Source: Candidatus Uhrbacteria bacterium (GTDB lineage Bacteria; Patescibacteriota; Patescibacteriia; UBA9934). Taken from it: a stretch of DNA of 40,171 nt. The translations under genes were made by a program, and so were the position numbers. The DNA lies in assembly GCA_903827265.1 (NCBI GenBank), contig CAIKHN010000001.1, forward strand, positions 1-40,171. Reading direction: 5' to 3'. Of the stretch, positions 1 through 10,229 are shown one piece after another. Below the pieces are notes generated by a model. It worked only from the letters and a program-made list of their open reading frames with translations. It had not been told where the DNA came from and searched no databases. The number at the start of each line of letters is the position of its first letter. The first letter of the stretch is position 1.

Positions 1-2
1 AA

Positions 3-701
3 ACCCTCCAAAAACTCTCCCTTCTCTATCCCGATACCGGTGCGCTTCATGTTGGCACGCCGTATCACATGATTGTGATGGTGGCGCTGTCAGCGCGAAC
101 GAGGGACGAACAAATTTTGAAACTTGCGCCGGGATTTTTTAAAATATTTCCCACCGTGGGTCATCTTGCGGTCGCTGATCTGCAATCGATCTCGAATGCG
201 ATTGATACGATTGGGCTGTTCAGGCAAAAGGCGAGAAATCTGAAATTGATGGCGCAGATGATTGTCGATGAATTCAATGGGGAAGTCCCACAGAGCATGG
301 AAGACTTAGTACGTTTGCCGGGCGTTGGACGAAAAACGGCGAGCGTCATTCTTGTTGCAGCATTCAATACGCCGGCAATTGCCGTCGACACGCACGTTCA
401 TCGTGTAGTGAATCGGCTGGGTTGGGTAAAGACGAAAACGGTTGAGGCTACTGAACGGGCGCTCCTTCGGATTATTCCAGCATCGATGCAGCCAATCGTG
501 AATCGAGTTTTTGTTCCATTTGGCCGAACGATTTGTATCGCAAAGCCTCGGTGCTGGGCATGCCCGTTGGTGAACGAGTGTGCGTTCGCAAACAAAAATC
601 TTATCCCTCCGAGCAATCGAGAAAAGGTGTTGAGTACGATACAATCCATGTGTGACGGCATTCGTCTGATGAAAGAACGCCTTTATGATGCACTTCGATG
701 A
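3..701 (+). CDS. nth: Endonuclease III (5'-truncated by window edge)
   Basis: Frame is open from nt 3 (TLQKLSLLYPDTGALHVGTPYHMIVMVALSART); HhH motif LPGVGRKTA with Lys, catalytic DTHVHRV, C-terminal Fe-S Cys cluster CIAKPRCWACPLVNEC. Confidence 0.9.
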   Translation, partial: TLQKLSLLYPDTGALHVGTPYHMIVMVALSARTRDEQILKLAPGFFKIFPTVGHLAVADLQSISNAIDTIGLFRQKARNLKLMAQMIVDEFNGEVPQSMEDLVRLPGVGRKTASVILVAAFNTPAIAVDTHVHRVVNRLGWVKTKTVEATERALLRIIPASMQPIVNRVFVPFGRTICIAKPRCWACPLVNECAFANKNLIPPSNREKVLSTIQSMCDGIRLMKERLYDALR

Positions 702-1182
702 ACATCTTACAACGCGTCTTCGTGACGCTGGAAAACCAATGCTCCGTTGGTGGCGATTGATGGCGACGTACGGGATTGTGGTGTTGTTTGTGTTTGGTGT
801 TGCGCTGATCTGTTCCGGTCGTGTGCCGTGGTATTCGCTGATGCTTCCGGTTGCATTAACGCATGCGGTCACTCTCGGACTGCAATACGTTATTCGTCGT
901 CCGCGTCCGGCAATTGCGCATTCGGCTATTGCGATGTGGTTTCGGACGCCGTCATTTCCATCGGCACATTCCGCGGGAAGCATGGCATTTGCAGTCGCGA
1001 CGTCTGCAATAGTGCTCGATGGATCGACATTTGGCATCTGGGCGAGTGTTAGCGTGTTTGCATTTGCGCTCCTTATTGGCATCTCGCGAATCATGGTTGG
1101 CGTGCATTACGTTACCGATGTTTTGGTTGGATGTATTTTTGGCATAGTGGTTTCGTGGATTTTTCTCTCGGTCGTTTCATAG
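685..1182 (+). CDS. PAP2 superfamily membrane phosphatase
   Basis: RRPRP...PSFPSAHSAGS...SRIMVGVHYVTDVLVG (three-part PAP2 signature), multiple TM segments; overlaps nth by 17 nt. Confidence 0.85.
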   Translation: MMHFDEHLTTRLRDAGKPMLRWWRLMATYGIVVLFVFGVALICSGRVPWYSLMLPVALTHAVTLGLQYVIRRPRPAIAHSAIAMWFRTPSFPSAHSAGSMAFAVATSAIVLDGSTFGIWASVSVFAFALLIGISRIMVGVHYVTDVLVGCIFGIVVSWIFLSVVS

Positions 1183-1320
1183 TCACGCTGTCTATCGCAG
1201 CAATGAGGGCTTTGGGTTTGTGCAGATATCGCTTTGTGGATAAGCGATCCGCGTATCGCGAACGTTTTGGAGTATGATTCTTGTGAATTACGGCTTCTTA
1301 TTTATTCACGTACCATTCCT

Positions 1321-3642
1321 ATGACTGACGTTCGAACATCATCGGCCTCGGTAATGCCATTGCGAGCAAAACTCCGCAAGGCATTATCCGCGAGCCTTTT
1401 CATGGCAATTGCTGCGACGGTCATGACTGGAGCATTCCAGCCAAAGTACGCACACGCAGCTGCCGGACAGGGAACCGCAACAATGCGCACAGCAATCAGT
1501 AACGGATCAGATAACGCATCGACCGCTTCATATAGCGTCCCAAGTGGTACGGCAACGTTCATTGTTGGTTCGAAGACGTATGCGCGTATCGATTTAACCG
1601 TTGGCGCGGGTGGTATCGCCGCAGCACAGAACAACGTCACCATGCAGGTGAATACGAACCTTTTCCCAACCAACGGCTGGTCAACATCAAAGGCTGCGCT
1701 TATCACCGACGTCGATGTCGTTGGTGAATGGTTCGTTTCCTATACTGATACTGATTCAGTTACAACCAACAACGGTGCAATCAGCTTTGCAGCAAGTGCT
1801 GCAGTTAACACCGGACTGATCACCATTCAGGCAAACCAGCAGATGGACGCAACAGATATTCTGAAAGTCTTCATCGTGGTGAACGACAACAACTACGAGC
1901 GCACTGCAGCAAACTTCGTCATTTCTGTTGATGACACCGGCGGAAACAGCTTGGTTGCAATCGGTGCACCAATCAACGTCTCGACAGCATCTGAGCCAGA
2001 GCTCACGTCGTCAATTACGCTTGGTGCAAACTCAGTGGTCGGCGTCGCGGGAACAACAACGCTTCTCTTGACTCCTCCAGCACCTCTTGCAGCAAACGAC
2101 ACGGTTGTATGGACCATGCCTGCAAACTTCTCGGTGCCACAGGGAGCAATCACTGTTGCGTCGCAGACACTTGGTGGAGGTGGAACATTTACCTGTACTG
2201 GTGTTGCACTCACTCGTGTCATTACCTGTACAACCAGCGGAGTTATCACTGCTGACGTTGCGGGAAACATCGTGTTGAACGGCATTCTCTCTATTTACGT
2301 CGCTGGTGCAACGAACGTTGCAGACTTAACCCTGAACAGCGTTACCGCTGGAAGTGGTGCCGACAAGGCGCTTGATGCTACGACCGCAGTCACTGCAACC
2401 ACCACTGGTGCTGTGAGTTCGACGAACGTTGCTCCAGGCGGAACAACGGTTGGAACAATGAACACAGCAACCGTAAGTTTCACCATTATCACCTCAATCG
2501 CAGCAAACGGAAAAGTGAAGGTCACATTCCCATCCGGATTCGTATTGACCGGCATTGGAAGCACTGACGCGAACTGTTCAACCATGGACGGTTCATTCGC
2601 TGCTGGCGTTTCAGGTCAGACTGTCACTATCACTCGAAGCACTGGAACGATCGAAACCGCCGGAGCACAGACTTGTACAATTGCTCACGTCGTAAACCCA
2701 GTTACTGCCGGAACCACTGGAACGTACACCATTATTACAACCGATGGCTCGAACAACGTTCAGGAAACTGATGCTGCAGTCACTGGAGACACGATGTTTG
2801 CAGCAAGCGGTTCGTCGAACAGCACTGCAACCTCAACCCCGGTAACATACGGAATGTCAGTGACAGCTCCTGAGGCAACAACGTCATACAATGCAGGTGA
2901 TGACATCACCATTACCTGGTCGACCGCTTCTGGTACCGGTGCAATTTCTGCCGTAAACCTCGACTACTCAACAGACGGCGGCGTGACGTACTCGTCAATT
3001 GTTACCGGAACAACAAACGATGGTTCATACACCTGGACTGCACCAGACATTGCAGCACAGAGCGTCACGGTTCGCGCACAAGGAACAGACTTGGTGACGG
3101 TGTTGGCAACAGATACTTCTGATGCTTTCAGCATCGGCACCGACGGAACAGACACCACCACTCCGCCAACTGATGTCGACACTGGATCTGGTTCAAGCGA
3201 ACTTCTTCCAACAGGAACGTACATGAAGGGTGCATCATGGACCACGGTGTACTACATCGATGGCACAACCCGCCGCCCATTCTTGGACAGCCAGACATTC
3301 TTCACCTACGCAGACAACTTCGATTCCATTATCGATGTTGCAGACGACTACTTGGCGAACTACACCATTGGAGCTCCAATGATGCCAAAGGCAGGTGTCG
3401 TTCTCGTCAAGATTCAATCAGTGAACAGCGTGTACGCATTGGAGGCTGACAACACCCTTCGATGGATTTCATCAGAATCAATCGCAAAGAGCTTATACGG
3501 TGCACATTGGGCAGACTACGTGATCGATGTCCCAGTCACCGCATGGGGACACTTCAATCATGGTGATGACGTTACTTCGGTGAACGACATCACTGTCGAC
3601 ACAAGCTCAATGCAGACACGAAACGCACTCAACTCAAAGTAA
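1321..3642 (+). CDS. Secreted surface/S-layer-like protein with Ig-like modules and CPR-type C-terminal repeat
   Basis: Signal peptide ending AHA|AAG; Thr/Ser/Ala-rich beta modules; C-terminal VYYIDGTTRRPF...VYALEADNTLRWI...LYGAHW half-repeats; ATG 1321 preferred over 1234 because the signal peptide follows it. Confidence 0.75.
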   Translation: MTDVRTSSASVMPLRAKLRKALSASLFMAIAATVMTGAFQPKYAHAAAGQGTATMRTAISNGSDNASTASYSVPSGTATFIVGSKTYARIDLTVGAGGIAAAQNNVTMQVNTNLFPTNGWSTSKAALITDVDVVGEWFVSYTDTDSVTTNNGAISFAASAAVNTGLITIQANQQMDATDILKVFIVVNDNNYERTAANFVISVDDTGGNSLVAIGAPINVSTASEPELTSSITLGANSVVGVAGTTTLLLTPPAPLAANDTVVWTMPANFSVPQGAITVASQTLGGGGTFTCTGVALTRVITCTTSGVITADVAGNIVLNGILSIYVAGATNVADLTLNSVTAGSGADKALDATTAVTATTTGAVSSTNVAPGGTTVGTMNTATVSFTIITSIAANGKVKVTFPSGFVLTGIGSTDANCSTMDGSFAAGVSGQTVTITRSTGTIETAGAQTCTIAHVVNPVTAGTTGTYTIITTDGSNNVQETDAAVTGDTMFAASGSSNSTATSTPVTYGMSVTAPEATTSYNAGDDITITWSTASGTGAISAVNLDYSTDGGVTYSSIVTGTTNDGSYTWTAPDIAAQSVTVRAQGTDLVTVLATDTSDAFSIGTDGTDTTTPPTDVDTGSGSSELLPTGTYMKGASWTTVYYIDGTTRRPFLDSQTFFTYADNFDSIIDVADDYLANYTIGAPMMPKAGVVLVKIQSVNSVYALEADNTLRWISSESIAKSLYGAHWADYVIDVPVTAWGHFNHGDDVTSVNDITVDTSSMQTRNALNSK

Positions 3643-3654
3643 ATCTTTAGCAAC

Positions 3655-3685
3655 ACACGCCTCTCACGGGGCGTGTTTTGTTTTG
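3655..3685 (+). terminator. Rho-independent terminator
   Basis: ACACGCC (3655-3661) / GGCGTGT (3670-3676) followed by TTTGTTTTG. Confidence 0.75.
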
Positions 3686-3719
3686 TGTGAACGTATCTGT
3701 GATAAAATGTACGCATATC

Positions 3720-5447
3720 ATGAATGTGAAGACTTTTTCTTCATCGTTGCTCCTCGGTGCGGCATTAACTGGCGTACTGTGTATTCTTGTTGGTTGGTTT
3801 TCGTTTGGCTTTTCTGTTGATGCTGCGGCGCTTTCGGCAACAAACGTCCAACCAGCTACGTTAACGGCTGGCGCTTTTGGTGTTTTAACGGTGACGTTTA
3901 CGACGGTGTCGCCAATTCCTGCAGATGGAATTATTCAGGTGGTTATGCCGAGCGGGTATGACATTAATGATATTTCCGAGGCCTCGTGTGTGGGGATTGG
4001 CGGAAGCATCACAGAAGGATCCGAAGGCAATGTTCTTTCATGGCGTCGTGGAGGAGACGGGGACATTATTGCGCCTGGTCCGCAAACATGCACGATGCAC
4101 GGCGTGAGAAACCCGATTGTCGCCGGTGCGACAGGAACATACACGGTTCGAACCATGACGTATCTCGAAGTTGCTATTGATACCGATGCCGCTGTTTCGT
4201 CGGATACTATTGTTGCTGCGGTACTTTCTGGTGCAGATGTTGCGTTAGGTTCTCCACGGCCTGGAGCTCTTACAACTGTGAATGTTGCCTTTACTGCAAA
4301 TATCGCACTGGAGTTTGATGGAAAGATTTATATTATATTTCCAGAAGGGTTTTCGCTTGATGAAGTATCAGATGTGACATGTACGAATATGGATGGTGGA
4401 TTTGATTTTGTTGTTTTTGGAATGCCGAAGTCTGTAGTAATTACCCGTACGGGAGGAGGGTCCGATTTTGGAACCTCCACCGTGTGCTCTATTGTGGGCG
4501 TTCGTAATCCGGAAACGCTCGGAGCAACGGGAACGTATACCATTACGCTTACCGACAGTGCAGACGGTGTACATGAAACGAACACTGCTGTCGCCGGCGA
4601 TTTTACACACCGATCATCTTCAGCTCAGACCGTTGTAACGCTTCAGCCGTCACTTTCTGTTCTTTCGCCACAGGAAAACGCGGTTTTTGATGGAGCACAA
4701 ACGATTCCTATTGCGTGGGAGACAGCTGGCGGGACGTTCCCGCCAAATTTCGTAGACATTTCCTACAGCATCGATGGCGGCGCAACATGGGTGCCTATTG
4801 CGCTCCATGAACAAAATCGCGGGCTGTATGAATGGACGCCAGTCGCATTGCATGGAACGACGGTCAATGTTCAGGTGGAATCGACTGATCTTCTCTCACC
4901 AATTGCGAGCGATACTTCGGGTTTCTTTACTGTGAAGAGCTCGGGTGCGTCCGATTCTGATTCTCCCAGAGGTGTTCCTGTTGTTACAGTGCCGGCTGCT
5001 CATGTTCTTCCCGCGAATACGTATATAAAATTCCCGTCAGTAAATACGGTGTACGTGATCGATGACGCTGGTGCCCGTCGACCATTCGTCGATGAACAGA
5101 CATTCTTTACGTATGTATCGTCATTCGATTCGGTGGTGGTCATTCCGAACAAGGATGCATCGCTGTATCCGTTGGGCTTGCCGATGACGCCGAACACGGG
5201 AACAGTGTTGATTAAAATTGCACCATCAACCTCGGTGTACGTGCTTGAGGCAAATAATGTCCTTCGATGGATTCCAACCGAGGATCTCGCGGTGATGTTG
5301 TATGGCGCGAATTGGATGCAGTACGTTATTGATATTCCTCCAACGCTTTGGGGGCAATTCACCATTGGCACCAACGTGAGTACAGCAAATGCTTCTGTGG
5401 TTGACCATACGCTTTTGCGCACACGATCCTCGTTGAACGGGGAGTAG
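3720..5447 (+). CDS. Secreted surface protein, paralog of 1321..3642
   Basis: Shared ATNVxP / NPxxAGATGTYT modules and C-terminal VYVIDDAGARRPFVDEQTFFTY...VYVLEANNVLRWI...LYGANW; N-terminal signal/TM. Confidence 0.75.
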   Translation: MNVKTFSSSLLLGAALTGVLCILVGWFSFGFSVDAAALSATNVQPATLTAGAFGVLTVTFTTVSPIPADGIIQVVMPSGYDINDISEASCVGIGGSITEGSEGNVLSWRRGGDGDIIAPGPQTCTMHGVRNPIVAGATGTYTVRTMTYLEVAIDTDAAVSSDTIVAAVLSGADVALGSPRPGALTTVNVAFTANIALEFDGKIYIIFPEGFSLDEVSDVTCTNMDGGFDFVVFGMPKSVVITRTGGGSDFGTSTVCSIVGVRNPETLGATGTYTITLTDSADGVHETNTAVAGDFTHRSSSAQTVVTLQPSLSVLSPQENAVFDGAQTIPIAWETAGGTFPPNFVDISYSIDGGATWVPIALHEQNRGLYEWTPVALHGTTVNVQVESTDLLSPIASDTSGFFTVKSSGASDSDSPRGVPVVTVPAAHVLPANTYIKFPSVNTVYVIDDAGARRPFVDEQTFFTYVSSFDSVVVIPNKDASLYPLGLPMTPNTGTVLIKIAPSTSVYVLEANNVLRWIPTEDLAVMLYGANWMQYVIDIPPTLWGQFTIGTNVSTANASVVDHTLLRTRSSLNGE

Positions 5448-5471
5448 CGTTCATGCTACCCTGGAACTTCT

Positions 5472-6224
5472 ATGATCCAGGCTATTCTTCTTGCGGGAGG
5501 GAAGGGCACTCGGCTTGCGCCATTAACGGATAATCTTCCAAAACCATTAGTGCAGATTCATGGCAAACCAATGATGCAGTACGTTCTTGAGCATCTGCGA
5601 CATGCTGGCATTACAAACATCGCAATTTCTGTTGCGCATCTTGGTCACATGATTTCCGATCAATTCGGTGATGGATCGTCGCTTGGCATGAATCTTTCGT
5701 ATCTCGTCGAGCCAGAACCAATGGGAACCGGCGGTTGGACGAAGCTGGTGAACTGGAACGATCTGAACGAAAACTTTATTGTCGCAAACGCAGATAATTT
5801 GTTTTGGATTGATGTTGCGAAGTTCATCGAACGTCACCGATCCCACGGCGACATCGCCACCATCGCCGGAATCGAATTGCCGAGCGCAGATATTGCGAAG
5901 TACGAAATTCTCCGTCCTGATCTCGATCACACAAATCTCGATGCGTACGTTGATCGTTCGCAGGCCGAGCTCGAACTCGCTGGAAAAGAAACCGGGTTCA
6001 TTAGTTCCGGTTGGTACATTATGAACAAGGCCGTGCGTGATATGGTGGACGACGTGATGCCGATTTCCAATGAGGTTCATGTTTGGCCACACATTGCAGC
6101 ATCTGGCAAACGCGTCGGTTTCTATCACGCCACTGAGCCCTGGTTCGATTCCGGAACGCACGAACGGTTAGCGAGGGTTGCGGCGCATGTGGCCTCTTTA
6201 ACTCCGTCATTGCGAGGAGGGTAA
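5472..6224 (+). CDS. Sugar-1-phosphate nucleotidyltransferase (NTP_transferase family)
   Basis: AILLAGGKGTRLAPLTDNLPKPLVQIHGKPMMQY, PMGTGG, ANADNLF motifs. Confidence 0.85.
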   Translation: MIQAILLAGGKGTRLAPLTDNLPKPLVQIHGKPMMQYVLEHLRHAGITNIAISVAHLGHMISDQFGDGSSLGMNLSYLVEPEPMGTGGWTKLVNWNDLNENFIVANADNLFWIDVAKFIERHRSHGDIATIAGIELPSADIAKYEILRPDLDHTNLDAYVDRSQAELELAGKETGFISSGWYIMNKAVRDMVDDVMPISNEVHVWPHIAASGKRVGFYHATEPWFDSGTHERLARVAAHVASLTPSLRGG

Positions 6225-6278
6225 TCCCGACGCGGCAATCCAGGTTCACCTAGATTGCTTCGCTATGCTCGCAATGAC
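6206..6278 (+). repeat. 73-bp palindromic repeat element, family A copy 1
   Basis: GTCATTGCGAG...CTCGCAATGAC terminal inverted repeats with inner GCAATCcAGGT/ACCTaGATTGC; near-identical copy at 13212. Confidence 0.85.
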
Positions 6279-6292
6279 TGAATTTTCTTTTT

Positions 6293-7339
6293 ATGCCCAC
6301 ATATTCCTGGGAAAAATCGCCAAAACGGATGGGGTTAGGTCTTTACCTTTTACTTTTCGCCGTCGTTCTCGTCGCTTTCGTTGCTGGCCGATTCGCATAT
6401 TTTGCATGGTTTGCACATTCAACGGGTGATAATCGTCTGGAGACATCACTCACCATCGATTCCGGCGAAACCGTCAGCCAGCTCGCGAATGAGCTCAAGA
6501 CAGATTCGCTTATCGACTCCTCATTCGCTTTTCGCGTCTATGTTCGACTGTTCGATTCTGCAACGTTGTATCCCGGCGACTACACAATTTCTGGCGGATC
6601 CAGCTATCGTGACATTATGGCGGCGCTTCACCAGGTCGAATCGAACGTTGTTCGCGTAACGATTCCCGAAGGATTTTCACTCACCGATATCGGCGCCCGC
6701 ATTCAGAAGTCTTTGCCAACCATCACCACCGACGCATGGAACAGCGCGGTTGGCGCAAACGGAACTGCATCGGCAAATGCGTTTGTTATTTTATCGCTGA
6801 AACCAGCAGGCGTCGATCTTGAAGGCTACCTTTTTCCTGACACATACGAATTTTCGAAAAGTGCGACCGCCGATGACATTGCGAACATTATGATCGACGA
6901 AATGGCAAAACACGTTAGCGACCTTGGAACGCCAAATGGCGATGCCGAAGGATTCTCCATTCACGACATGCTGACGCTTTCGTCGATTGTCGAAAAAGAG
7001 GTTCGCACCGCAGAAACCATGAAGAACGTTGCGGATATTTTCTTAAAACGTATCGCGATTGGCATGCCGCTGCAGTCTGATGCCACTATTAACTACATTA
7101 TTAAAGGCGACAACCCAAGCCCAACATACGAGGATTTGGAGGTTGATTCGCCATACAACACGTACAAAAATCCAGGATTGCCGCCAGGCCCAATTTCTTC
7201 CCCAGGCTTAAACGCCCTCACCGCCGTATTCCACCCAACGCACAACGACTATTACTACTTCCTTACCACGGATGCCGGCGACATCTATTATGCGAAAACG
7301 TACGATCAGCACTTGGCAAACAAGGCAAAGTATCTATGA
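6293..7339 (+). CDS. mltG: Endolytic murein transglycosylase MltG
   Basis: VTIPEGFSLTDIGARI, DLEGYLFPDTYEF, SIVEKEVR, SPYNTYKNPGLPPGPISSPG; N-terminal TM. Confidence 0.92.
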   Translation: MPTYSWEKSPKRMGLGLYLLLFAVVLVAFVAGRFAYFAWFAHSTGDNRLETSLTIDSGETVSQLANELKTDSLIDSSFAFRVYVRLFDSATLYPGDYTISGGSSYRDIMAALHQVESNVVRVTIPEGFSLTDIGARIQKSLPTITTDAWNSAVGANGTASANAFVILSLKPAGVDLEGYLFPDTYEFSKSATADDIANIMIDEMAKHVSDLGTPNGDAEGFSIHDMLTLSSIVEKEVRTAETMKNVADIFLKRIAIGMPLQSDATINYIIKGDNPSPTYEDLEVDSPYNTYKNPGLPPGPISSPGLNALTAVFHPTHNDYYYFLTTDAGDIYYAKTYDQHLANKAKYL

Positions 7340-8250
7340 TCACAACTCTTTTCACCATTATCGGCCTTGCCGCCTTCGAAGTCGTTTCCAGTATCGACAA
7401 CGCTGTTATTAACGCAGAAGTGTTGCACACCATGAGTCCGAAAGGCCGACGTTGGTTCTTGTTGTGGGGCATGCTCTTTGCCGTGTTCGTCGTCCGCGGA
7501 TTACTTCCATGGCTTATTGTGTGGGGCGTAGTTCCAAGCCTCGGGCCTATCGGCGCGCTATTATCGACGATGAGCAGCGATCCTCTTGTGCACCTTGCCG
7601 TGGAATCCGCAGCACCGATTTTGTTTGCTGGTGGCGGTACGTTTTTGCTCTTCCTCTTTTTCCATTGGTTATTCCTCGAAGAAAAACACTTCGGCCTTCC
7701 ACATGAAAAGTTTTTCTCCCGCCAAGGCCTGTGGTTCTACGCCGTTGTTTCTCTTCTCCTCGCCGCGATTGTTTGGTTCTCTATCGACATCAATCCAATG
7801 ATGGCCTTCGGCGCCGTCGTCGGCTCCACCGCGTTCTTTATTACTCACGGGTTTAAGGATAACGCGGAAAAGGCAGAAGAAGAGCTTCTCTCCGGCAACA
7901 CAAAGCGTTCCGACATCAGCAAAATTCTCTACCTCGAAGCCATCGACACAACGTTTTCGATCGACGGCGTCCTCGGCGCCTTCGCCTTTACTCTCTCCGT
8001 CCCTCTTATTCTCATCGGCAACGGCATCGGCGCCCTTGTTGTGCGCCAACTTACCGTAAGCAACATCGAAACGATCAAAAAATACATCTACCTAAAGAAC
8101 GGCGCGATGTACTCGTTGTTGATCTTGGGCATGATGATGCTGCTCGAAGCATTCGGTGTGCATGTGCCACAATGGGGGGCGCCATTGGCGACGGTGCTTA
8201 TCCTGATCGCGGCAGTGGTGAAGTCGAGGATGTATATGAAGAGTGAATAA
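7336..8250 (+). CDS. DUF475/TerC-like integral membrane protein
   Basis: AAFEVVSSIDNAVINAEVL..., SIDGVLGAFAF, multiple TM; ATGA overlap with mltG. Confidence 0.8.
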   Translation: MITTLFTIIGLAAFEVVSSIDNAVINAEVLHTMSPKGRRWFLLWGMLFAVFVVRGLLPWLIVWGVVPSLGPIGALLSTMSSDPLVHLAVESAAPILFAGGGTFLLFLFFHWLFLEEKHFGLPHEKFFSRQGLWFYAVVSLLLAAIVWFSIDINPMMAFGAVVGSTAFFITHGFKDNAEKAEEELLSGNTKRSDISKILYLEAIDTTFSIDGVLGAFAFTLSVPLILIGNGIGALVVRQLTVSNIETIKKYIYLKNGAMYSLLILGMMMLLEAFGVHVPQWGAPLATVLILIAAVVKSRMYMKSE

Positions 8251-8338
8251 TCTTGCCTGCAAAGGCTTTCTGTGGATAAGGCTATAGCTTTCTACTCAAG
8301 GGGTATATAAAGTTTTGTTATTGTTGCGCTGGGCAATT

Positions 8339-8623
8339 ATGATGAATCCTCAGTTAAAAATCCTCGCAACAGTGAGCTACTGTGTGGCCGCGGGAACAAT
8401 AACCTATGTTTTTGCGAAAATAACCGATAGAGCCTCTCTCGTAGCTATATTTGTCTTTTTCGGCATCCCAACATTTTTGTCTATTCTTGATAAGCTCAGC
8501 GGAAGCGACTGTTTGGGTAGTTGGTATAAGTGGTGGGCGAAGCAAAATACGTGGTTTCACCTCTTTATAATTAGTAGCTCGGCATTAGTCGCCACTAACT
8601 GGAATACATATGGCAAACGGTAG
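8339..8623 (+). CDS. Small membrane protein, unknown
   Basis: ORF with about three hydrophobic segments; overlaps next ORF by 14 nt; AT-rich. Confidence 0.5.
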   Translation: MMNPQLKILATVSYCVAAGTITYVFAKITDRASLVAIFVFFGIPTFLSILDKLSGSDCLGSWYKWWAKQNTWFHLFIISSSALVATNWNTYGKR

Positions 8624-9293
8624 ATTTAGTTTTGCCTCTCTCAAAGAGTTCTCCGCCAATATTTTGGTCCTGTTTTTTCTTGGCGTTGTCTCAATCGTTG
8701 TTTTGAATTATTCAACGGATATATTTTCCCCAAAGACAGTAGTCCGGGTCGGTGACGATACCGTATCCCTTCCATCCGATTTTCCAAATTTTGAAGACGC
8801 ACAGACAAATAACAATCTCTATTTGTATGCGTCTTTTATTATGTCTCAACCAATTAATCGAGACAGCATTGTTAATATATCAAGAATTATAAAGGTGAAG
8901 GGAAAGATTAAGAACTCGCATTTAAACTACATAGCTTCTGTTACAGCCGAAAATGGTGACAATGAAGATAGGAAACATACCGTATATTTTTACATAAATG
9001 ATGGAAATACTGGTGGACATATCGGCGCAGACTATTTAAACGGTGCTCCGTCTGGAGATTTTTTTACGGCAAAGAACTCTCCGCATCCAAAGAAATACGA
9101 TCTTGATTCTCTGCCGCTTTCAAGGTTTCCAAATGGTCCTACTGCATTAGTAAACGTCGAAGATATTTTAAATGATGGGAAAAATCATTACATTGGTAGT
9201 TTTGTAAGCACTGGAATTTTCGGTGTAATACAAAAGATGTGGATTGATTATGAATGCGTTGAGGATGGGTGCGCGATTGAGCTTATAAAATGA
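8610..9293 (+). CDS. Membrane-anchored protein, unknown
   Basis: One N-terminal TM (ILVLFFLGVVSIVVLNY) then extracytoplasmic-looking domain. Confidence 0.6.
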   Translation: MANGRFSFASLKEFSANILVLFFLGVVSIVVLNYSTDIFSPKTVVRVGDDTVSLPSDFPNFEDAQTNNNLYLYASFIMSQPINRDSIVNISRIIKVKGKIKNSHLNYIASVTAENGDNEDRKHTVYFYINDGNTGGHIGADYLNGAPSGDFFTAKNSPHPKKYDLDSLPLSRFPNGPTALVNVEDILNDGKNHYIGSFVSTGIFGVIQKMWIDYECVEDGCAIELIK

Positions 9294-9371
9294 ACGTGCT
9301 TTTCTTTCGTTCGTCCAGAAATAAAACATGAAAGTGAGGTTGACTCCGAAATTCCTATCATATAACGAAAT

Positions 9372-10229
9372 ATGGCACTACCTCAGCCGATAAAGGATTT
9401 GGGAAGCGCGGCATTGTCAAAAGTTGCGGATAAATTCGTCGATTTTGTTATTATTAAATATACAGGAAAATCGATTAAAACTTTCGAGGCTGAAGGTGAT
9501 ATCGAAGCAGACAAAATAAGAACAAAGTGGGAGCTTCTCGAAAAGCCGTTTTGGTTACAGGCGGAGTCTCTGAAAATGGGGCGGCAATATAACAACTTAG
9601 CCAAAACTTTATTGAAGGCCGCTCCAATGATTGCTGCTCCCGTGAATAATATCGCTGATGGCAATGATGCATTTTGGGGTCTTCTTGAGCACTCAAAGGA
9701 GATTTCAAACGAAGGAATGCAGGAATTAATAGCGAAGATTATAGCCGGTGAATATAATGCACCGGGCACATATTCGATGAGTACCCTTCAAATACTGAAG
9801 ATGCTTGGAAAGAGTGAGTTGGAATTATTTGAGAGGACAGCTTCTTTAATGATAAATGATTCTCAGATTCCACAGGATATATTCTCCTCATCTGAGAGTT
9901 CTAGAGAATTGACGGCTAAATGCGGAGTTGATTTTGGGAAACTTCAGTTATTACAAAGCTTAGGGCTTGTTTTGCCGAATGCCATGGAGAAGGTTATTCA
10001 AAACACACTAAAAGCGAAATTGGACATCTTGTATTTTGATAAAAAAATATCTTTTGAACCAAACTTGACGGAAGAGGCCGGTGCAACTGAAATTCGTTTG
10101 CCTAGTTATTTCGGTCTTTCTCCTGTCGGAAAACAAATTTTACAGCATCTTACTCCAAAATTTAATGATGTATATTTTTTCTGGCTGCAAAATAATTACA
10201 AAGTGTCTGGTTATCGACTAGTGGGTTAG
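9372..10229 (+). CDS. DUF2806-like / Abi-alpha-like protein
   Basis: MQELIAKIIAGEYNAPGTYSMSTLQILKMLGKSELELF resembles the 'LhA..GE...PGshS.rTL.iLk.L...ea.lF' core remembered for these families. Confidence 0.5.
   Translation: MALPQPIKDLGSAALSKVADKFVDFVIIKYTGKSIKTFEAEGDIEADKIRTKWELLEKPFWLQAESLKMGRQYNNLAKTLLKAAPMIAAPVNNIADGNDAFWGLLEHSKEISNEGMQELIAKIIAGEYNAPGTYSMSTLQILKMLGKSELELFERTASLMINDSQIPQDIFSSSESSRELTAKCGVDFGKLQLLQSLGLVLPNAMEKVIQNTLKAKLDILYFDKKISFEPNLTEEAGATEIRLPSYFGLSPVGKQILQHLTPKFNDVYFFWLQNNYKVSGYRLVG

Noticed and set aside
306-1094. 262-aa minus-strand ORF
   Set aside because: Antisense to nth and PAP2 phosphatase, both with strong family signatures; low-complexity composition typical of a shadow ORF
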